In this document: positions 54,285 through 64,000 of the stretch, one piece after another | Layout: each line of letters opens with the position of its first letter | How positions within the stretch are numbered: the stretch's first letter is position 1 | Origin: Prochlorococcus sp. HOT208_60m_813I02 | GTDB lineage: Bacteria > Cyanobacteriota > Cyanobacteriia > PCC-6307 > Cyanobiaceae | Direction: 5' to 3' | Length of the DNA stretch: 64,000 nt | Assembly: GCA_002025865.1 (NCBI GenBank) | Contig: MWOR01000148.1 | Span: 32,148-96,147 of the forward strand | Notes under the pieces: generated by a model | What the model was told of the DNA's origin: nothing | The model's database searches: none | Seen by the model: the letters and a program-made list of their open reading frames with translations, nothing else | Position numbers and translations under genes: made by a program

Positions 54285-55255
54285 TAGTTGATACCGACCG
54301 TTTGGGGATTAAAGGAGTGATTTAGATTTTTGTTTGCAAAAGGATTTCTAAAAATTAATGTTGTTAATATCGCAATAAATAAAGAGGCGTTAAGTTGATG
54401 ACCGATAATAAAAATAGGTTCATTCAAATTTGTTTTAAGACTTAAAACGCCCAAAGTAATTTGGGAAAAGAAGAGAAAAATAAGTGTTGTGAGATATTTC
54501 CAATTTTCATTAAGCAAACTTCTCTTATAAATTGCAGTAGCAATAATCAATAAAATTGAAAAAGCAATTGGAAAAGCAAATAATTTATGAGTATTTAGAA
54601 TTAGACATTGTTTATTAAAAGATAAGCAAATATGTGCTGACCAGGTTGATGAAAGCCTTACGCCAATAAAAGATTGAATCAGAGTAAGTAAAAGAGGAAC
54701 AAACAATAATAATCTCCACCAAATTAATGACTCTCCTATGTCGTCATTTTCTAAATTTTGATTTATTGAAATTGTTGTAATGAGAAGTAGAAAAGCTATT
54801 AAAAGATGGCCAGTAACAATATATGAATCAAGCAGATTTATTACTGTTAAAGCTCCAAAGGATCCTTGGAGAATAACAAGAAAAAGTAATAATGAATAAG
54901 TTTTAGGTAACCAATTTGGAATTTCATTTTTCCAAATAATTGAAAGGACAAATTTAAAAAGAATTAATATTCCAACCAGAAAAGCATCTAGACGATGAAA
55001 CCACTCTAGAAATACTCTTAGGTTCATATGTTTAAAAGGCAAAAAAGATCCATAACATAATGGCCAATCTGGACAGGCAAGTCCTGCCTCCATAACTCTC
55101 GTAGCACCTCCAATTACGATTAGTGCTATAAGTGCAAGTACACTATGACTTCCCAACCTTTTAAAAATTGTCAGATATTTTGATTTATATAATTGGTTAT
55201 TAATCAAATGGATAAAACCTATTATTTTGCATAATAAATTAGATTCAAAAACCAA
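54284..55255 (-). CDS. ctaA: Heme A synthase (CtaA/COX15)
   Basis: [29 protein letters not shown]. Confidence 0.94.
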   Translation of the reverse strand: MVFESNLLCKIIGFIHLINNQLYKSKYLTIFKRLGSHSVLALIALIVIGGATRVMEAGLACPDWPLCYGSFLPFKHMNLRVFLEWFHRLDAFLVGILILFKFVLSIIWKNEIPNWLPKTYSLLLFLVILQGSFGALTVINLLDSYIVTGHLLIAFLLLITTISINQNLENDDIGESLIWWRLLLFVPLLLTLIQSFIGVRLSSTWSAHICLSFNKQCLILNTHKLFAFPIAFSILLIIATAIYKRSLLNENWKYLTTLIFLFFSQITLGVLSLKTNLNEPIFIIGHQLNASLFIAILTTLIFRNPFANKNLNHSFNPQTVGIN

Positions 55256-55470
55256 ACATTAATTAAAAATTAATATGTTTAATTAAAAAAATAATTTACT
55301 AATTTAATCTTTTTTCCCTGACAATTAACTCTAAAAAGTTATTAATAATACGCCTTTTATTTCATAAATCTTAAGAAGTTGTGAATTTAAATGTTTTTCT
55401 TTTAACAAAGGATGCAGGATTGGAAAAATTGAATATCTTGAGGATATAAATACAAATTTTTAGAGATCAA

Positions 55471-56274
55471 TTGTTAAATAAAAACATTTATTTAATACTA
55501 ATTATTTCACTCGTTTTTGCTATATCTTTTTGGATTGGTTTTAATGTAAATTTGCTCCCAGCAGAAGCAAGTATTAATGCACCAATTTACGATGAACTTT
55601 TTAAAATTCTTTTCATAATTGGATTAATTATTTTTATAGGAATGACAATAGCAGTTATTTATAGCTTATTTAAGTTTAGGAAAAGAAATGATCAGATAGG
55701 CGATGGTATAGCTTTAGAGGGAAATTTAAGCTTAGAAATTGTATGGACAATTATCCCTTCAATAATTGTTTTATTAATAGGTTTATATAGCTACAACATC
55801 TACGATCGAATGGGAGGGATGAAAGAACTAAATCATAATCACGAAATGATGACTTCTAACACTGAAAAAATATGGGCTGGAATAAGTCAAACTTCTGAAA
55901 ATGAAATAGCGATAAATAATTTATCAATTGAAGTCTCAGCTATGCAATTTGCATTTCTATTCAATTATCCCAAGGGCAATTTCATATCAGGTGAACTACA
56001 CGTTCCTGTTGATCAAAAAGTATCAATGAAAATGGAATCCAAAGATGTAATTCATGCTTTTTGGGTCCCAGAGTTCAGAATTAAACAGGATATTATTCCT
56101 GGACAACCCACTATTTTAAATTTTACTCCTACAAAAGTAGGAAAATATCCAATAATTTGTGCAGAATTATGCGGCCCTTATCATGGAGGAATGAGAGCCT
56201 CCATAATTGTTGAAGAAGAATCTGATTACAACGAGTGGTTTAACAAAAATAAAAAACCAGAGGTAAATTTATGA
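55471..56274 (+). CDS. ctaC: Cytochrome c oxidase subunit II (TTG start)
   Basis: CuA-site pattern CAELCGPYHGGM; HAFWVPEFRIKQDIIPG. Confidence 0.96.
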   Translation: MLNKNIYLILIISLVFAISFWIGFNVNLLPAEASINAPIYDELFKILFIIGLIIFIGMTIAVIYSLFKFRKRNDQIGDGIALEGNLSLEIVWTIIPSIIVLLIGLYSYNIYDRMGGMKELNHNHEMMTSNTEKIWAGISQTSENEIAINNLSIEVSAMQFAFLFNYPKGNFISGELHVPVDQKVSMKMESKDVIHAFWVPEFRIKQDIIPGQPTILNFTPTKVGKYPIICAELCGPYHGGMRASIIVEEESDYNEWFNKNKKPEVNL

Positions 56275-57905
56275 CAATATCAATTGATCCACAAAAAACT
56301 AATAGTGAAAGCCTTCAACCTAAAGGTTGGCTTAGATACTTTAGTTTTAGTCTTGATCATAAAGTAATTGGGATACAGTACTTAGTTTGCGGTTTTCTTT
56401 TCTATTTAATTGGAGGAACCTTAGCGAGTGCTATAAGAATTGAACTAGCTAGTCCAATGTCTGATTTTATGCCAAGAGATGTTTATAACCAAGTTTTAAC
56501 TTTACACGGGACAATAATGATATTTCTTTGGATAGTGCCTGTAGTAAACGGTGCTTTTGGAAATTATTTAATCCCTTTTTATGTAGGTGCGAGAGATATG
56601 GCATTCCCAAGATTAAATGCAGTAGCTTTTTGGTTAATTCCTCCTTCAGGTTTGATGCTAGTAGCAAGCTATTTTGTTGAGGGTGCTGCTCAGGCTGGAT
56701 GGACGGCTTATCCACCCTTGAGCATAACTACTCCTCAATCGGGACAAATTATTTGGATTCTTAGCGTTCTATTACTTGGAGGCAGTTCTATATTTGGTGG
56801 AATAAACTTTATCGCGACCATTATAAAATTAAGAAGGCCAGGATTAAAACTTATGCAATTACCAATGTATTGTTGGGCAATGCTTGGAACAAGTCTATTA
56901 GTTGTTTTGTCAACTCCTGTTTTAGCAGGCACTTTAATTCTACTTAGCTTCGATATCATCGCTAATACAGGTTTTTTCAATCCTGTTTTAGGTGGCAATG
57001 TCGTAGTTTATCAGCATTTATTTTGGTTTTATTCTCATCCAGCTGTATACATTATGGTCCTTCCTGCTTTTGGTTTAGTTAGTGAAATACTTCCTGTACA
57101 TGCCAGAAAACCACTTTTTGGATATACAACAATGGTTTTTTCAATAATGGGGATAGTAGTTTTAGGTTTAGTTGTTTGGGCGCATCACATGTTTACGAGT
57201 GGAACGCCCCCTTGGATGAGATTATTCTTTACTATTGCCACAGCATTTATTGCTGTTCCAACAGGTATAAAATTTTTCAATTGGGTTGCAACATTATGGG
57301 GCGGTAAAATTTCCATCAATAGTGCAATGCTATTCTCTTGCGGGTTTATTATAAATTTTGTTTTTGGAGGTATTACAGGAGTTGCTTTGGCACAGGTACC
57401 TTTTGATATTCACGTACATGATACCTATTTCGTAGTAGCCCATTTTCATTACATAGTTTATGGAGGGACTGTTTTTATTATTTTCTCTTCAATTTATCAT
57501 TGGTTCCCTAAAGTAACTGGAAAAATGCTCAATGAAAAATTAGGAATTTTACATTTTATCATTACCTTTATTGGATTTAACTTGTGCTTTGCTCCTCAAC
57601 ATTGGCTTGGTTTAAATGGAATGCCCAGAAGAGTTGCAGAATATGATCCTCAATTCCAGTTCGTTAATCAAATTAGTAGCCTTGGGGCTCTATTGATGGC
57701 TTTAAGTACAATTCCTTTTTTAATTAATGTATTCCTCAGCGTGAGAAATGGGAAAGATGCTGGCGATAACCCTTGGAATGCTCTTACACCTGAATGGTTA
57801 ACTTCTTCTCCACCTCCAGTTGAAAATTGGGAAGGAGAAGCTCCATTAGTTGAAGAACCTTATGGTTATGGTAAAGAAATTTCTGAACAAAATAAAAACA
57901 TATGA
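56271..57905 (+). CDS. ctaD: Cytochrome c oxidase subunit I
   Basis: LFWFYSHPAVYIMVLPAFG; DTYFVVAHFHYI. Confidence 0.98.
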   Translation: MTISIDPQKTNSESLQPKGWLRYFSFSLDHKVIGIQYLVCGFLFYLIGGTLASAIRIELASPMSDFMPRDVYNQVLTLHGTIMIFLWIVPVVNGAFGNYLIPFYVGARDMAFPRLNAVAFWLIPPSGLMLVASYFVEGAAQAGWTAYPPLSITTPQSGQIIWILSVLLLGGSSIFGGINFIATIIKLRRPGLKLMQLPMYCWAMLGTSLLVVLSTPVLAGTLILLSFDIIANTGFFNPVLGGNVVVYQHLFWFYSHPAVYIMVLPAFGLVSEILPVHARKPLFGYTTMVFSIMGIVVLGLVVWAHHMFTSGTPPWMRLFFTIATAFIAVPTGIKFFNWVATLWGGKISINSAMLFSCGFIINFVFGGITGVALAQVPFDIHVHDTYFVVAHFHYIVYGGTVFIIFSSIYHWFPKVTGKMLNEKLGILHFIITFIGFNLCFAPQHWLGLNGMPRRVAEYDPQFQFVNQISSLGALLMALSTIPFLINVFLSVRNGKDAGDNPWNALTPEWLTSSPPPVENWEGEAPLVEEPYGYGKEISEQNKNI

Positions 57906-58504
57906 CAACTCTAGATAGCTCAAAAGAAATTCAGAAAAATAATTCCGAAGTTAATGAAACACATGAAGACTTCAGAATGTTTGGTCTTATAACTTTCCTA
58001 ATTGCGGACGGAATGACTTTTGCTGGATTCTTTGCTGCTTATTTAACTTATAAAGCAGTAAATCCATTACCAGATGGTGCTATTTATGAATTAGAACTAC
58101 CAATACCTACTCTCAATACAATTTTGTTACTTGTTAGTAGTGCAACTTTCCATAAAGCAGGCAAAGCACTTTTAAAAGATAAAAACTCAGATTCCCAAAA
58201 ATGGTTATTTTTTACTGCTTTTCTTGGAATTATATTTTTAATATGTCAATTATTTGAATATTTTCATTTACCTTTTGGATTAACAGATAATTTATTTGCA
58301 AGTACTTTCTATGCCCTTACTGGTTTTCATGGATTACATGTCACTTTAGGCACTTTAATGATTTTAATTATTGCTTGGCAGTCGAGAATCAATGGCGGAA
58401 GATTAACTAGTCAAAATATGTTCCCATTGGAAGCTGTTGAATTGTACTGGCATTTTGTAGATGGAATATGGGTTGTTTTATTTATTATTTTGTATCTTTT
58501 ATAA
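57902..58504 (+). CDS. ctaE: Cytochrome c oxidase subunit III
   Basis: GFHGLHVTLGT; AVELYWHFVDGIWVVLF. Confidence 0.97.
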   Translation: MTTLDSSKEIQKNNSEVNETHEDFRMFGLITFLIADGMTFAGFFAAYLTYKAVNPLPDGAIYELELPIPTLNTILLLVSSATFHKAGKALLKDKNSDSQKWLFFTAFLGIIFLICQLFEYFHLPFGLTDNLFASTFYALTGFHGLHVTLGTLMILIIAWQSRINGGRLTSQNMFPLEAVELYWHFVDGIWVVLFIILYLL

Positions 58505-58601
58505 AAAACTAAATTTCAAAAATTAAATATATTTTTTATTAATTTATATTGCCACAGTTCTCCTTTTTAGTAAGAATATATAATTATGAATTTGTCAGAT
58601 A

Positions 58602-58955
58602 ATGCTAGAAGGAAAAGAACTTCTTGAAAAAGCAAAGTTATTAAGTAAAAAATCTGAAGAAGAGATAGCAAAAGGTTGTGGGTACGTAGGTCCAAGTGGA
58701 AGAATCTTAAGAAAAAGTTTTTATAGGGCTCTTATCGAAGCTAAGGGTTACAAAATAGGAAATGGTCGTCTGGGGAAAAATGGTAATAGAGCTTCAAGAG
58801 GCAGACAGACAGAATTCAAAACTAAAGTTCATGGCAATGGGAACCTATTAATTGGTCATGCCTACACCAAAAAATTAGGCCTAGAACCTGGTCAGGAATT
58901 TAAAATCGATCTTAAAAAAGATTCAAAAACAATTTATCTGATTCCATTAAATTAA
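58602..58955 (+). CDS. cyAbrB-type transcriptional regulator
   Basis: AKGCGYVGPSGRILRKSFYRALIEAKGY and AbrB-like C-terminus. Confidence 0.85.
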   Translation: MLEGKELLEKAKLLSKKSEEEIAKGCGYVGPSGRILRKSFYRALIEAKGYKIGNGRLGKNGNRASRGRQTEFKTKVHGNGNLLIGHAYTKKLGLEPGQEFKIDLKKDSKTIYLIPLN

Positions 58956-58965
58956 AAAATATATT

Positions 58966-59619
58966 TTACCAACCGTTTTCTTTAAGCCACTCGGAAGAAA
59001 TATTATTTGAAGATAAATCTTGATTACTATTTTTATTAAATAAAAGTAATTTCTCTACATATTTAATTAGTGCATCTGCCTCAAGGTTTACGCTGTCACC
59101 GATATTTAATTTATTCAGATTTGTGTTATGCCAAGTATGAGGAATTATCGCAATAGTAAATATTTCTCCTTCCTGCTCATATTTTGCAATCGTAAGACTT
59201 ATACCATTTACACAAATACTCCCTTTATTAACTACATATTTTGAAAAATTTTTATTTTTCCACTTTATTGATAAGAGCCAAGATTTCTCTAATTTTTCTA
59301 CATTCTCAACTGTTCCAAGGCCATCAACATGTCCGCTGACTATATGCCCTCCTAGACGGTCAGACACCCTAAGAGCGGGCTCCAAATTAACAATCTGATT
59401 CAGGTTCGACTTTACTCCTAAAGTTGTTTTTTTTAATGTCTCCTCACTAACATCAACAGTAAATTTATTTTGAAAAATCTCTTTAACTGTCAAACAAATT
59501 CCATCAACAGCTATGCTATCACCGATTGTCATATCAAATAAATTATCTAGAATTTCAATTTCTAAAATATTTTTTTCTTGTCTTAGTTTTCCAACTGATT
59601 GAATTATTCCTGTAAACAT
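58966..59619 (-). CDS. ribE: Riboflavin synthase alpha chain
   Basis: MFTGIIQSVGKL; duplicated lumazine-binding domains; VNLEPALRVSDRLGGHIVSGHVDG. Confidence 0.95.
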   Translation of the reverse strand: MFTGIIQSVGKLRQEKNILEIEILDNLFDMTIGDSIAVDGICLTVKEIFQNKFTVDVSEETLKKTTLGVKSNLNQIVNLEPALRVSDRLGGHIVSGHVDGLGTVENVEKLEKSWLLSIKWKNKNFSKYVVNKGSICVNGISLTIAKYEQEGEIFTIAIIPHTWHNTNLNKLNIGDSVNLEADALIKYVEKLLLFNKNSNQDLSSNNISSEWLKENGW

Positions 59620-59731
59620 AGATTTAAGAAAAATATTTTTGCAAAATTTTGTATTTACTTTAATTTACTTTAAATGATTTTCAACTATAAATAAATTAAA
59701 GAGTAAATAAAAAGAAATTGGTCATATTTAG

Positions 59732-60874
59732 ATGATTATTAATTCACAAAAAAGATCATTTGGTAGAGGGGCGAAAGTGAGTTTATTCACTTTAGGGACA
59801 ATGCGTGCAACTGAAAGTCTAGAAAAAATGTATAGCATAATAAAAAATGCATATTATGTAGGAATTAACCACATAGAAACAGCACCTTCTTATGGTGATG
59901 CTGAATCACTTATTGGAAATTCAATAAAAAAATTAGCAATAGAAGAGAATATAAAAGAAAAAAATTGGGTGATTACTTCCAAAGTTTTACCAAAAGGTGA
60001 TTTTGACTTTTTAAAAAATAATTTTAAAAAGTCTCTTAAAAATTTAAATTGCGAGAAAATTAATAATCTTGCAATTCACGGACTCAACTTAAAACAACAT
60101 CTAGATTGGGTTCTTGCTGGAGAGGGGAAGAAATTCATATCTTGGATACTTGAGAAGGAACTAGTTGATCAAGTTGGTTTTAGTTCTCACGGAAGTTATT
60201 CACTAATTAAAGATGCAATTAATTGTGAAGTTTTTACTTTTTGTAGTCTTCATTTACATTATTTAGATCAATCTAAGATTGCTTTAGCAGAGGAAGCTTT
60301 AAAAAAAGGTATGGGAGTTTTAGCAATATCACCTGCTGATAAAGGCGGTAGATTGTATTCTCCAAGTGATGTTTTGATAGAGGCCTCTAAGCCTTTTCAT
60401 CCTTTAGAATTGGCTTATCGATTTCTGCTAGCAAAAGGCATTACAACTTTATCCTTGGGGGCGACAAACAAAAAAGATTTTGAATTTGCGCATAAACTTA
60501 GAAACTCATTCGAGAAGCTTACAAAACTTGAAAAAAACGCCCTGAATAAAATTGAGGAAGTTTCTAATGAAAGATTAAACTCAACCAAATGTGAACAATG
60601 TAGATCTTGTCTTCCATGTCCAAGTGAAGTGCCTATTCCAGAAATACTTCGTTTAAGAAATATATCTATTGGTTATGGCCAATTAGAATTTTCAAAAGAA
60701 AGATACAATTTAATAGGAAAAGCTGGTCACTGGTGGGAAGAAAAAAATTCCTCATTTTGTCAAGAATGTAATGAATGTGTTCCTAAATGTCCTAGTAAAT
60801 TAGATATACCAAATTTATTAAAGGAAACTCATAACTTATTAATTGAAAATCCTACAAAAAGATTATGGGGATAA
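59732..60874 (+). CDS. Aldo/keto reductase with C-terminal ferredoxin-like 4Fe-4S region
   Basis: GINHIETAPSYGDAESLIG; CEQCRSCLPCP and CQECNECVPKCP. Confidence 0.9.
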   Translation: MIINSQKRSFGRGAKVSLFTLGTMRATESLEKMYSIIKNAYYVGINHIETAPSYGDAESLIGNSIKKLAIEENIKEKNWVITSKVLPKGDFDFLKNNFKKSLKNLNCEKINNLAIHGLNLKQHLDWVLAGEGKKFISWILEKELVDQVGFSSHGSYSLIKDAINCEVFTFCSLHLHYLDQSKIALAEEALKKGMGVLAISPADKGGRLYSPSDVLIEASKPFHPLELAYRFLLAKGITTLSLGATNKKDFEFAHKLRNSFEKLTKLEKNALNKIEEVSNERLNSTKCEQCRSCLPCPSEVPIPEILRLRNISIGYGQLEFSKERYNLIGKAGHWWEEKNSSFCQECNECVPKCPSKLDIPNLLKETHNLLIENPTKRLWG

Positions 60875-61861
60875 GGACTCATTCCAGATATTTTTAAGAT
60901 TAATTTTTTGTTCATTTGTTAAGACAGGGAAAGACCAACTATTTTCCCAACATTTCTCAGAAGGTCCTGAGATGGGGAGCATTTCAGATTTATATTTACT
61001 TTGCAAATAATCACTATTGAATGGAAGATACCAACCCTGGCTTACTAATTTATCTACTATTGATTTATTTTCTAAAGATTTAATCCATTTAATTAATATT
61101 GCATTATTTAGATTTGATCGACTAAGTAGAAAATGCCACATCAAAGGTACTCCTTGGCTTGGGAAAACTAAAGAAAGCCTTGGATCTATTTTTAAATATT
61201 TTGAACAAAGACTATAAGGAACTATTGCGACAATAGCATCAGAATTAATCAACCAATTGAGCATATTTTTATCATCAAATAACATTGCTTGGCTTGTGAG
61301 CTTTTTTAAAGAATTAGATGAATTAATTTTTTGAGCAATTGACAATATTATTCTGGGACTTTGTGGAAAAATAATTTTCCCATTTAATTTTTTAGAAAGA
61401 AGAAAATCCCAAGAAGTTCTGGCTGAATTTATTAATTCTTTATTATTTTTAATGATAATTGTATAGGGTACTAGGCCAATAGGAAATAATTTACTCCTCT
61501 GATTTTGATTAAAGCTTCCCAAAAAATCTATCGATCTATTATCCAATTTTTCGAACAGTGCATATTCATTTATTTTTTCAAATTCTGAAAAATCTACATT
61601 AGAAATCCATCCATCGTTTATTAAAGTAAAGTCAGAATTGGAAATTCTGTTTCTATTTTTTTGTAGCCGAATGTTTTCAAAATTAATTTTTTCCTGCTTC
61701 CAATCCTTTGGAATAATATCTTTAAAAGATTCTGGATAAAAAGAATTTTGTAATGCAATTTTTACTTTATTATGAAGATTACTGCAAGAGTTTAAGAGAA
61801 ATAAAAGCGAAAGCTTACCACAATTTAAAAATTCTCTTCTGGTTGCAAATTTTGAAAACAT
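60863..61861 (-). CDS. Putative polyamine-type substrate-binding lipoprotein
   Basis: TRREFL plus hydrophobic run plus LLNSC lipobox; SBP-like length and fold pattern. Confidence 0.6.
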   Translation of the reverse strand: MFSKFATRREFLNCGKLSLLFLLNSCSNLHNKVKIALQNSFYPESFKDIIPKDWKQEKINFENIRLQKNRNRISNSDFTLINDGWISNVDFSEFEKINEYALFEKLDNRSIDFLGSFNQNQRSKLFPIGLVPYTIIIKNNKELINSARTSWDFLLSKKLNGKIIFPQSPRIILSIAQKINSSNSLKKLTSQAMLFDDKNMLNWLINSDAIVAIVPYSLCSKYLKIDPRLSLVFPSQGVPLMWHFLLSRSNLNNAILIKWIKSLENKSIVDKLVSQGWYLPFNSDYLQSKYKSEMLPISGPSEKCWENSWSFPVLTNEQKINLKNIWNESLSP

Positions 61862-63046
61862 TCAGCAATCCTTCTCTAAAGAAATTTGACCTAGGCCCTT
61901 CATCATTTCTAGATTTTGTTGACACAATGAAACTATTTCTTCATTTTTAAATCCATCTAAGAAAGCAAGTAATGATATTCCACCAGCACCTACACCTTCT
62001 TTTACATGACCTAATTCATAATCCTTCAATTCTTTGTATTTTGAGGATTTGAAATTTAAAGGACTTGCTAAACCTAATATTTTGACATCATATTTTTCAT
62101 TAACTAGATTTACTAAATGATTTAGAGAATTATCTTTCACAAGCCACCCCGTTGTCGCAATAAAAACATCTTCAATAAATTCATCTTTATTTTTTTCATC
62201 TAAGAATTCTAATACAAGCAAAATGACCGCTAACATCTGACTTCCTCCAGACAATATTACAGGTTGTTTTGCAAACCTAGCACCAATTAATAGACCCATT
62301 GAGAAAGCTTGGAAAGGATCACCTACCGCCGCCACAACATCAAAAGAGTCGAAATCAGACTTGAAATTTGCATTAAAAAGTCCTTTTTTAACTACTTGTC
62401 TTCTCAATTCTCTTGGCGCTTTAAATAAACTACTCCCTACTAAATTAGACACCTGCAAGCCAAAAGCTTCCATTACTGCCTGAGCAGTTGTGGTTCCCCC
62501 TGGTACAGATTCAGAAATTAAAACTGGTTGTTTTAAGGATTTTCCTATCGCAAGACCTTTTTCATAGAGATTTAAAACTCTCTCTTTAGTCATTGATTTA
62601 CCAGTAGTAAGACAATTTGATGGGCCCAAATCTCTATCTTCTACAACCAAATGATTAAAATAAGGCTTTGCTCCTATTCCCAGAGGAACAATAACTGGAT
62701 AAATATTTATAAGCTTTGAACAAACATGACTGATTAGGGCCGGAGTTACTCCTGCATTGAGAAGAGGCAATTTATATTTATGATCTTTTGAAGCACCCTC
62801 AAGCAAAAATTCGGCATCTGCGAGCGCAGTTGTTCGCCTTGATTTTGCATTAATACCCGCAGCAGAAATGCCTGTAATTTGAGATGTATTAGTACCTGCA
62901 ATTACAAGAAATATTTTAAAATTATTTATATTTTTTTTCAGTATTTCTATCTTATTAAATTGTCTTTTTTTATTGGAATTATTACCAAAAAAATTTATCC
63001 CTAATTCTGTACTATACATTTTATTTTTTTCAATTATTAAAATCAA
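61862..63046 (-). CDS. UPF0284 / CobT-like family protein
   Basis: LVIAGTNTSQITGISAAGI; GVTPALISHVCSKL; SVPGGTTTAQAVM. Confidence 0.88.
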   Translation of the reverse strand: MILIIEKNKMYSTELGINFFGNNSNKKRQFNKIEILKKNINNFKIFLVIAGTNTSQITGISAAGINAKSRRTTALADAEFLLEGASKDHKYKLPLLNAGVTPALISHVCSKLINIYPVIVPLGIGAKPYFNHLVVEDRDLGPSNCLTTGKSMTKERVLNLYEKGLAIGKSLKQPVLISESVPGGTTTAQAVMEAFGLQVSNLVGSSLFKAPRELRRQVVKKGLFNANFKSDFDSFDVVAAVGDPFQAFSMGLLIGARFAKQPVILSGGSQMLAVILLVLEFLDEKNKDEFIEDVFIATTGWLVKDNSLNHLVNLVNEKYDVKILGLASPLNFKSSKYKELKDYELGHVKEGVGAGGISLLAFLDGFKNEEIVSLCQQNLEMMKGLGQISLEKDC

Positions 63047-63668
63047 CTAAGATATTTAATACTCTTGGCGGATCTGGGATATTTAATTTAAATCTTGGAA
63101 ATAGAGAATATGCAACTACATGTACTGTTAGAACATAAACTATTTCTTGAAAAATGATTAAAAAAATTGCACCTAATTGAATACTTAAAATTGAGGGGGA
63201 AAAAGGTAAATTTAATAATCCAATAAACTTTTCTAGTAGGCCATAACTTGCTCTAGTAATTAACACCCAAAGATTATCTCCAACCAACGTAGATAATGCC
63301 ATTACTCGTAGGAAAAAGCCAAGGGTTCCAATAATAACTCCTAAAGTTAAACTAAATTTCCAACTTTTTTCTCTCAACCAACACCAGCCCAACCAAAAAG
63401 CCAAGATCCCATAAGGAAATAAAAATAAAGTTCCTCTAACAGGACCCATAATTATGAATAAAAGTAGAAATTGTATTAGGAGGCCTTCCAATGCAGTTTT
63501 AGTTCCTCTTCTCAAGTGCAACAGGATCATTGGGAGGGGTAAAATCAACCTTAATAAAGCTCCCCCAATTGGCAAATAATATAATGCAACCCATAATAAA
63601 GACGAAAGAGATGCTAAATATGAAGTCTCGACAATATTTAATGCTTCCGTTTTAGTTGTTATTTTCAT
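63030..63668 (-). CDS. DUF2232-like integral membrane protein
   Basis: Multi-TM profile; MILLHLRRGTKTALEGLLIQFLLLFIIMGPVRGTLFLFPYGILAFWLGW. Confidence 0.75.
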   Translation of the reverse strand: MKITTKTEALNIVETSYLASLSSLLWVALYYLPIGGALLRLILPLPMILLHLRRGTKTALEGLLIQFLLLFIIMGPVRGTLFLFPYGILAFWLGWCWLREKSWKFSLTLGVIIGTLGFFLRVMALSTLVGDNLWVLITRASYGLLEKFIGLLNLPFSPSILSIQLGAIFLIIFQEIVYVLTVHVVAYSLFPRFKLNIPDPPRVLNILVDFNN

Positions 63669-63688
63669 TTTTTGCTTAATATTTTTAG

Positions 63689-64000
63689 TTAATTTTTATT
63701 CATACTTTTATTTTTTGCATCTAAGATACGTTCAATCTTTTCTATTTCAAAATTTACCTCAGAATTACTTAATATGGAACTTAACTCTTCCGTGGGATCT
63801 TTGGGATCTACATCTTTTAAGATGAATATTATTTTGTAAGATTGAAGCTCAACATTTCTTTTTTTTGAAAGATTCTTAATTTTTTTATTTTTTTGTTTTG
63901 GCATCTTTTCTAAATTTAAATCCTTTTTATTTTCTGGAACATTTTTTGGCTTTTCTACTTTTTTAATTTGTTTAATTTTTTTATAATCAAGTTCTATGTT
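63689..64000 (-). CDS. Hypothetical Lys-rich protein, 5' end beyond the window
   Basis: Frame stays open upstream of ATG 63904 to the window edge (NIELDYKKIKQIKKVEKPKNVPENKKDLNLEK-M...), so the track start is probably internal. Confidence 0.6.
   Translation of the reverse strand, partial: NIELDYKKIKQIKKVEKPKNVPENKKDLNLEKMPKQKNKKIKNLSKKRNVELQSYKIIFILKDVDPKDPTEELSSILSNSEVNFEIEKIERILDAKNKSMNKN

Overview
This is an AT-rich, gene-dense window whose gene content and order look like a high-light-clade Prochlorococcus chromosome. That placement is an inference from gene families and order; no search was run. Most of it is core housekeeping: proS (partial), psb27, purA, argB, priA, rpoD, hemC, ppa, hemL, map, rplS, gltX, tsaD, psaF/psaJ, gmk, tatC, petC/petA, lgt, ppx, ispD, fabG, a groEL without adjacent groES, ctaA/ctaB/ctaCDE, ribE and several cobalamin-pathway genes. 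Two tRNAs (Trp, Asp) can be read directly. I saw no CRISPR array, transposon, prophage or classical defence system. The items most worth following up are: (1) a 255-aa protein made largely of a 14-aa/42-bp tandem repeat with three alternating sub-variants; (2) a possible unannotated small gene overlapping the TTG start of priA, with either no normal start codon or a frameshift; (3) a COG0523 GTPase with seven apparently perfect 21-bp copies of a His-rich repeat; (4) short genes missed by the 60-aa ORF cutoff (an hli/HLIP gene, psaJ and a 59-aa membrane protein); (5) a TPR-like/DUF3153-like protein with an internal lipobox.
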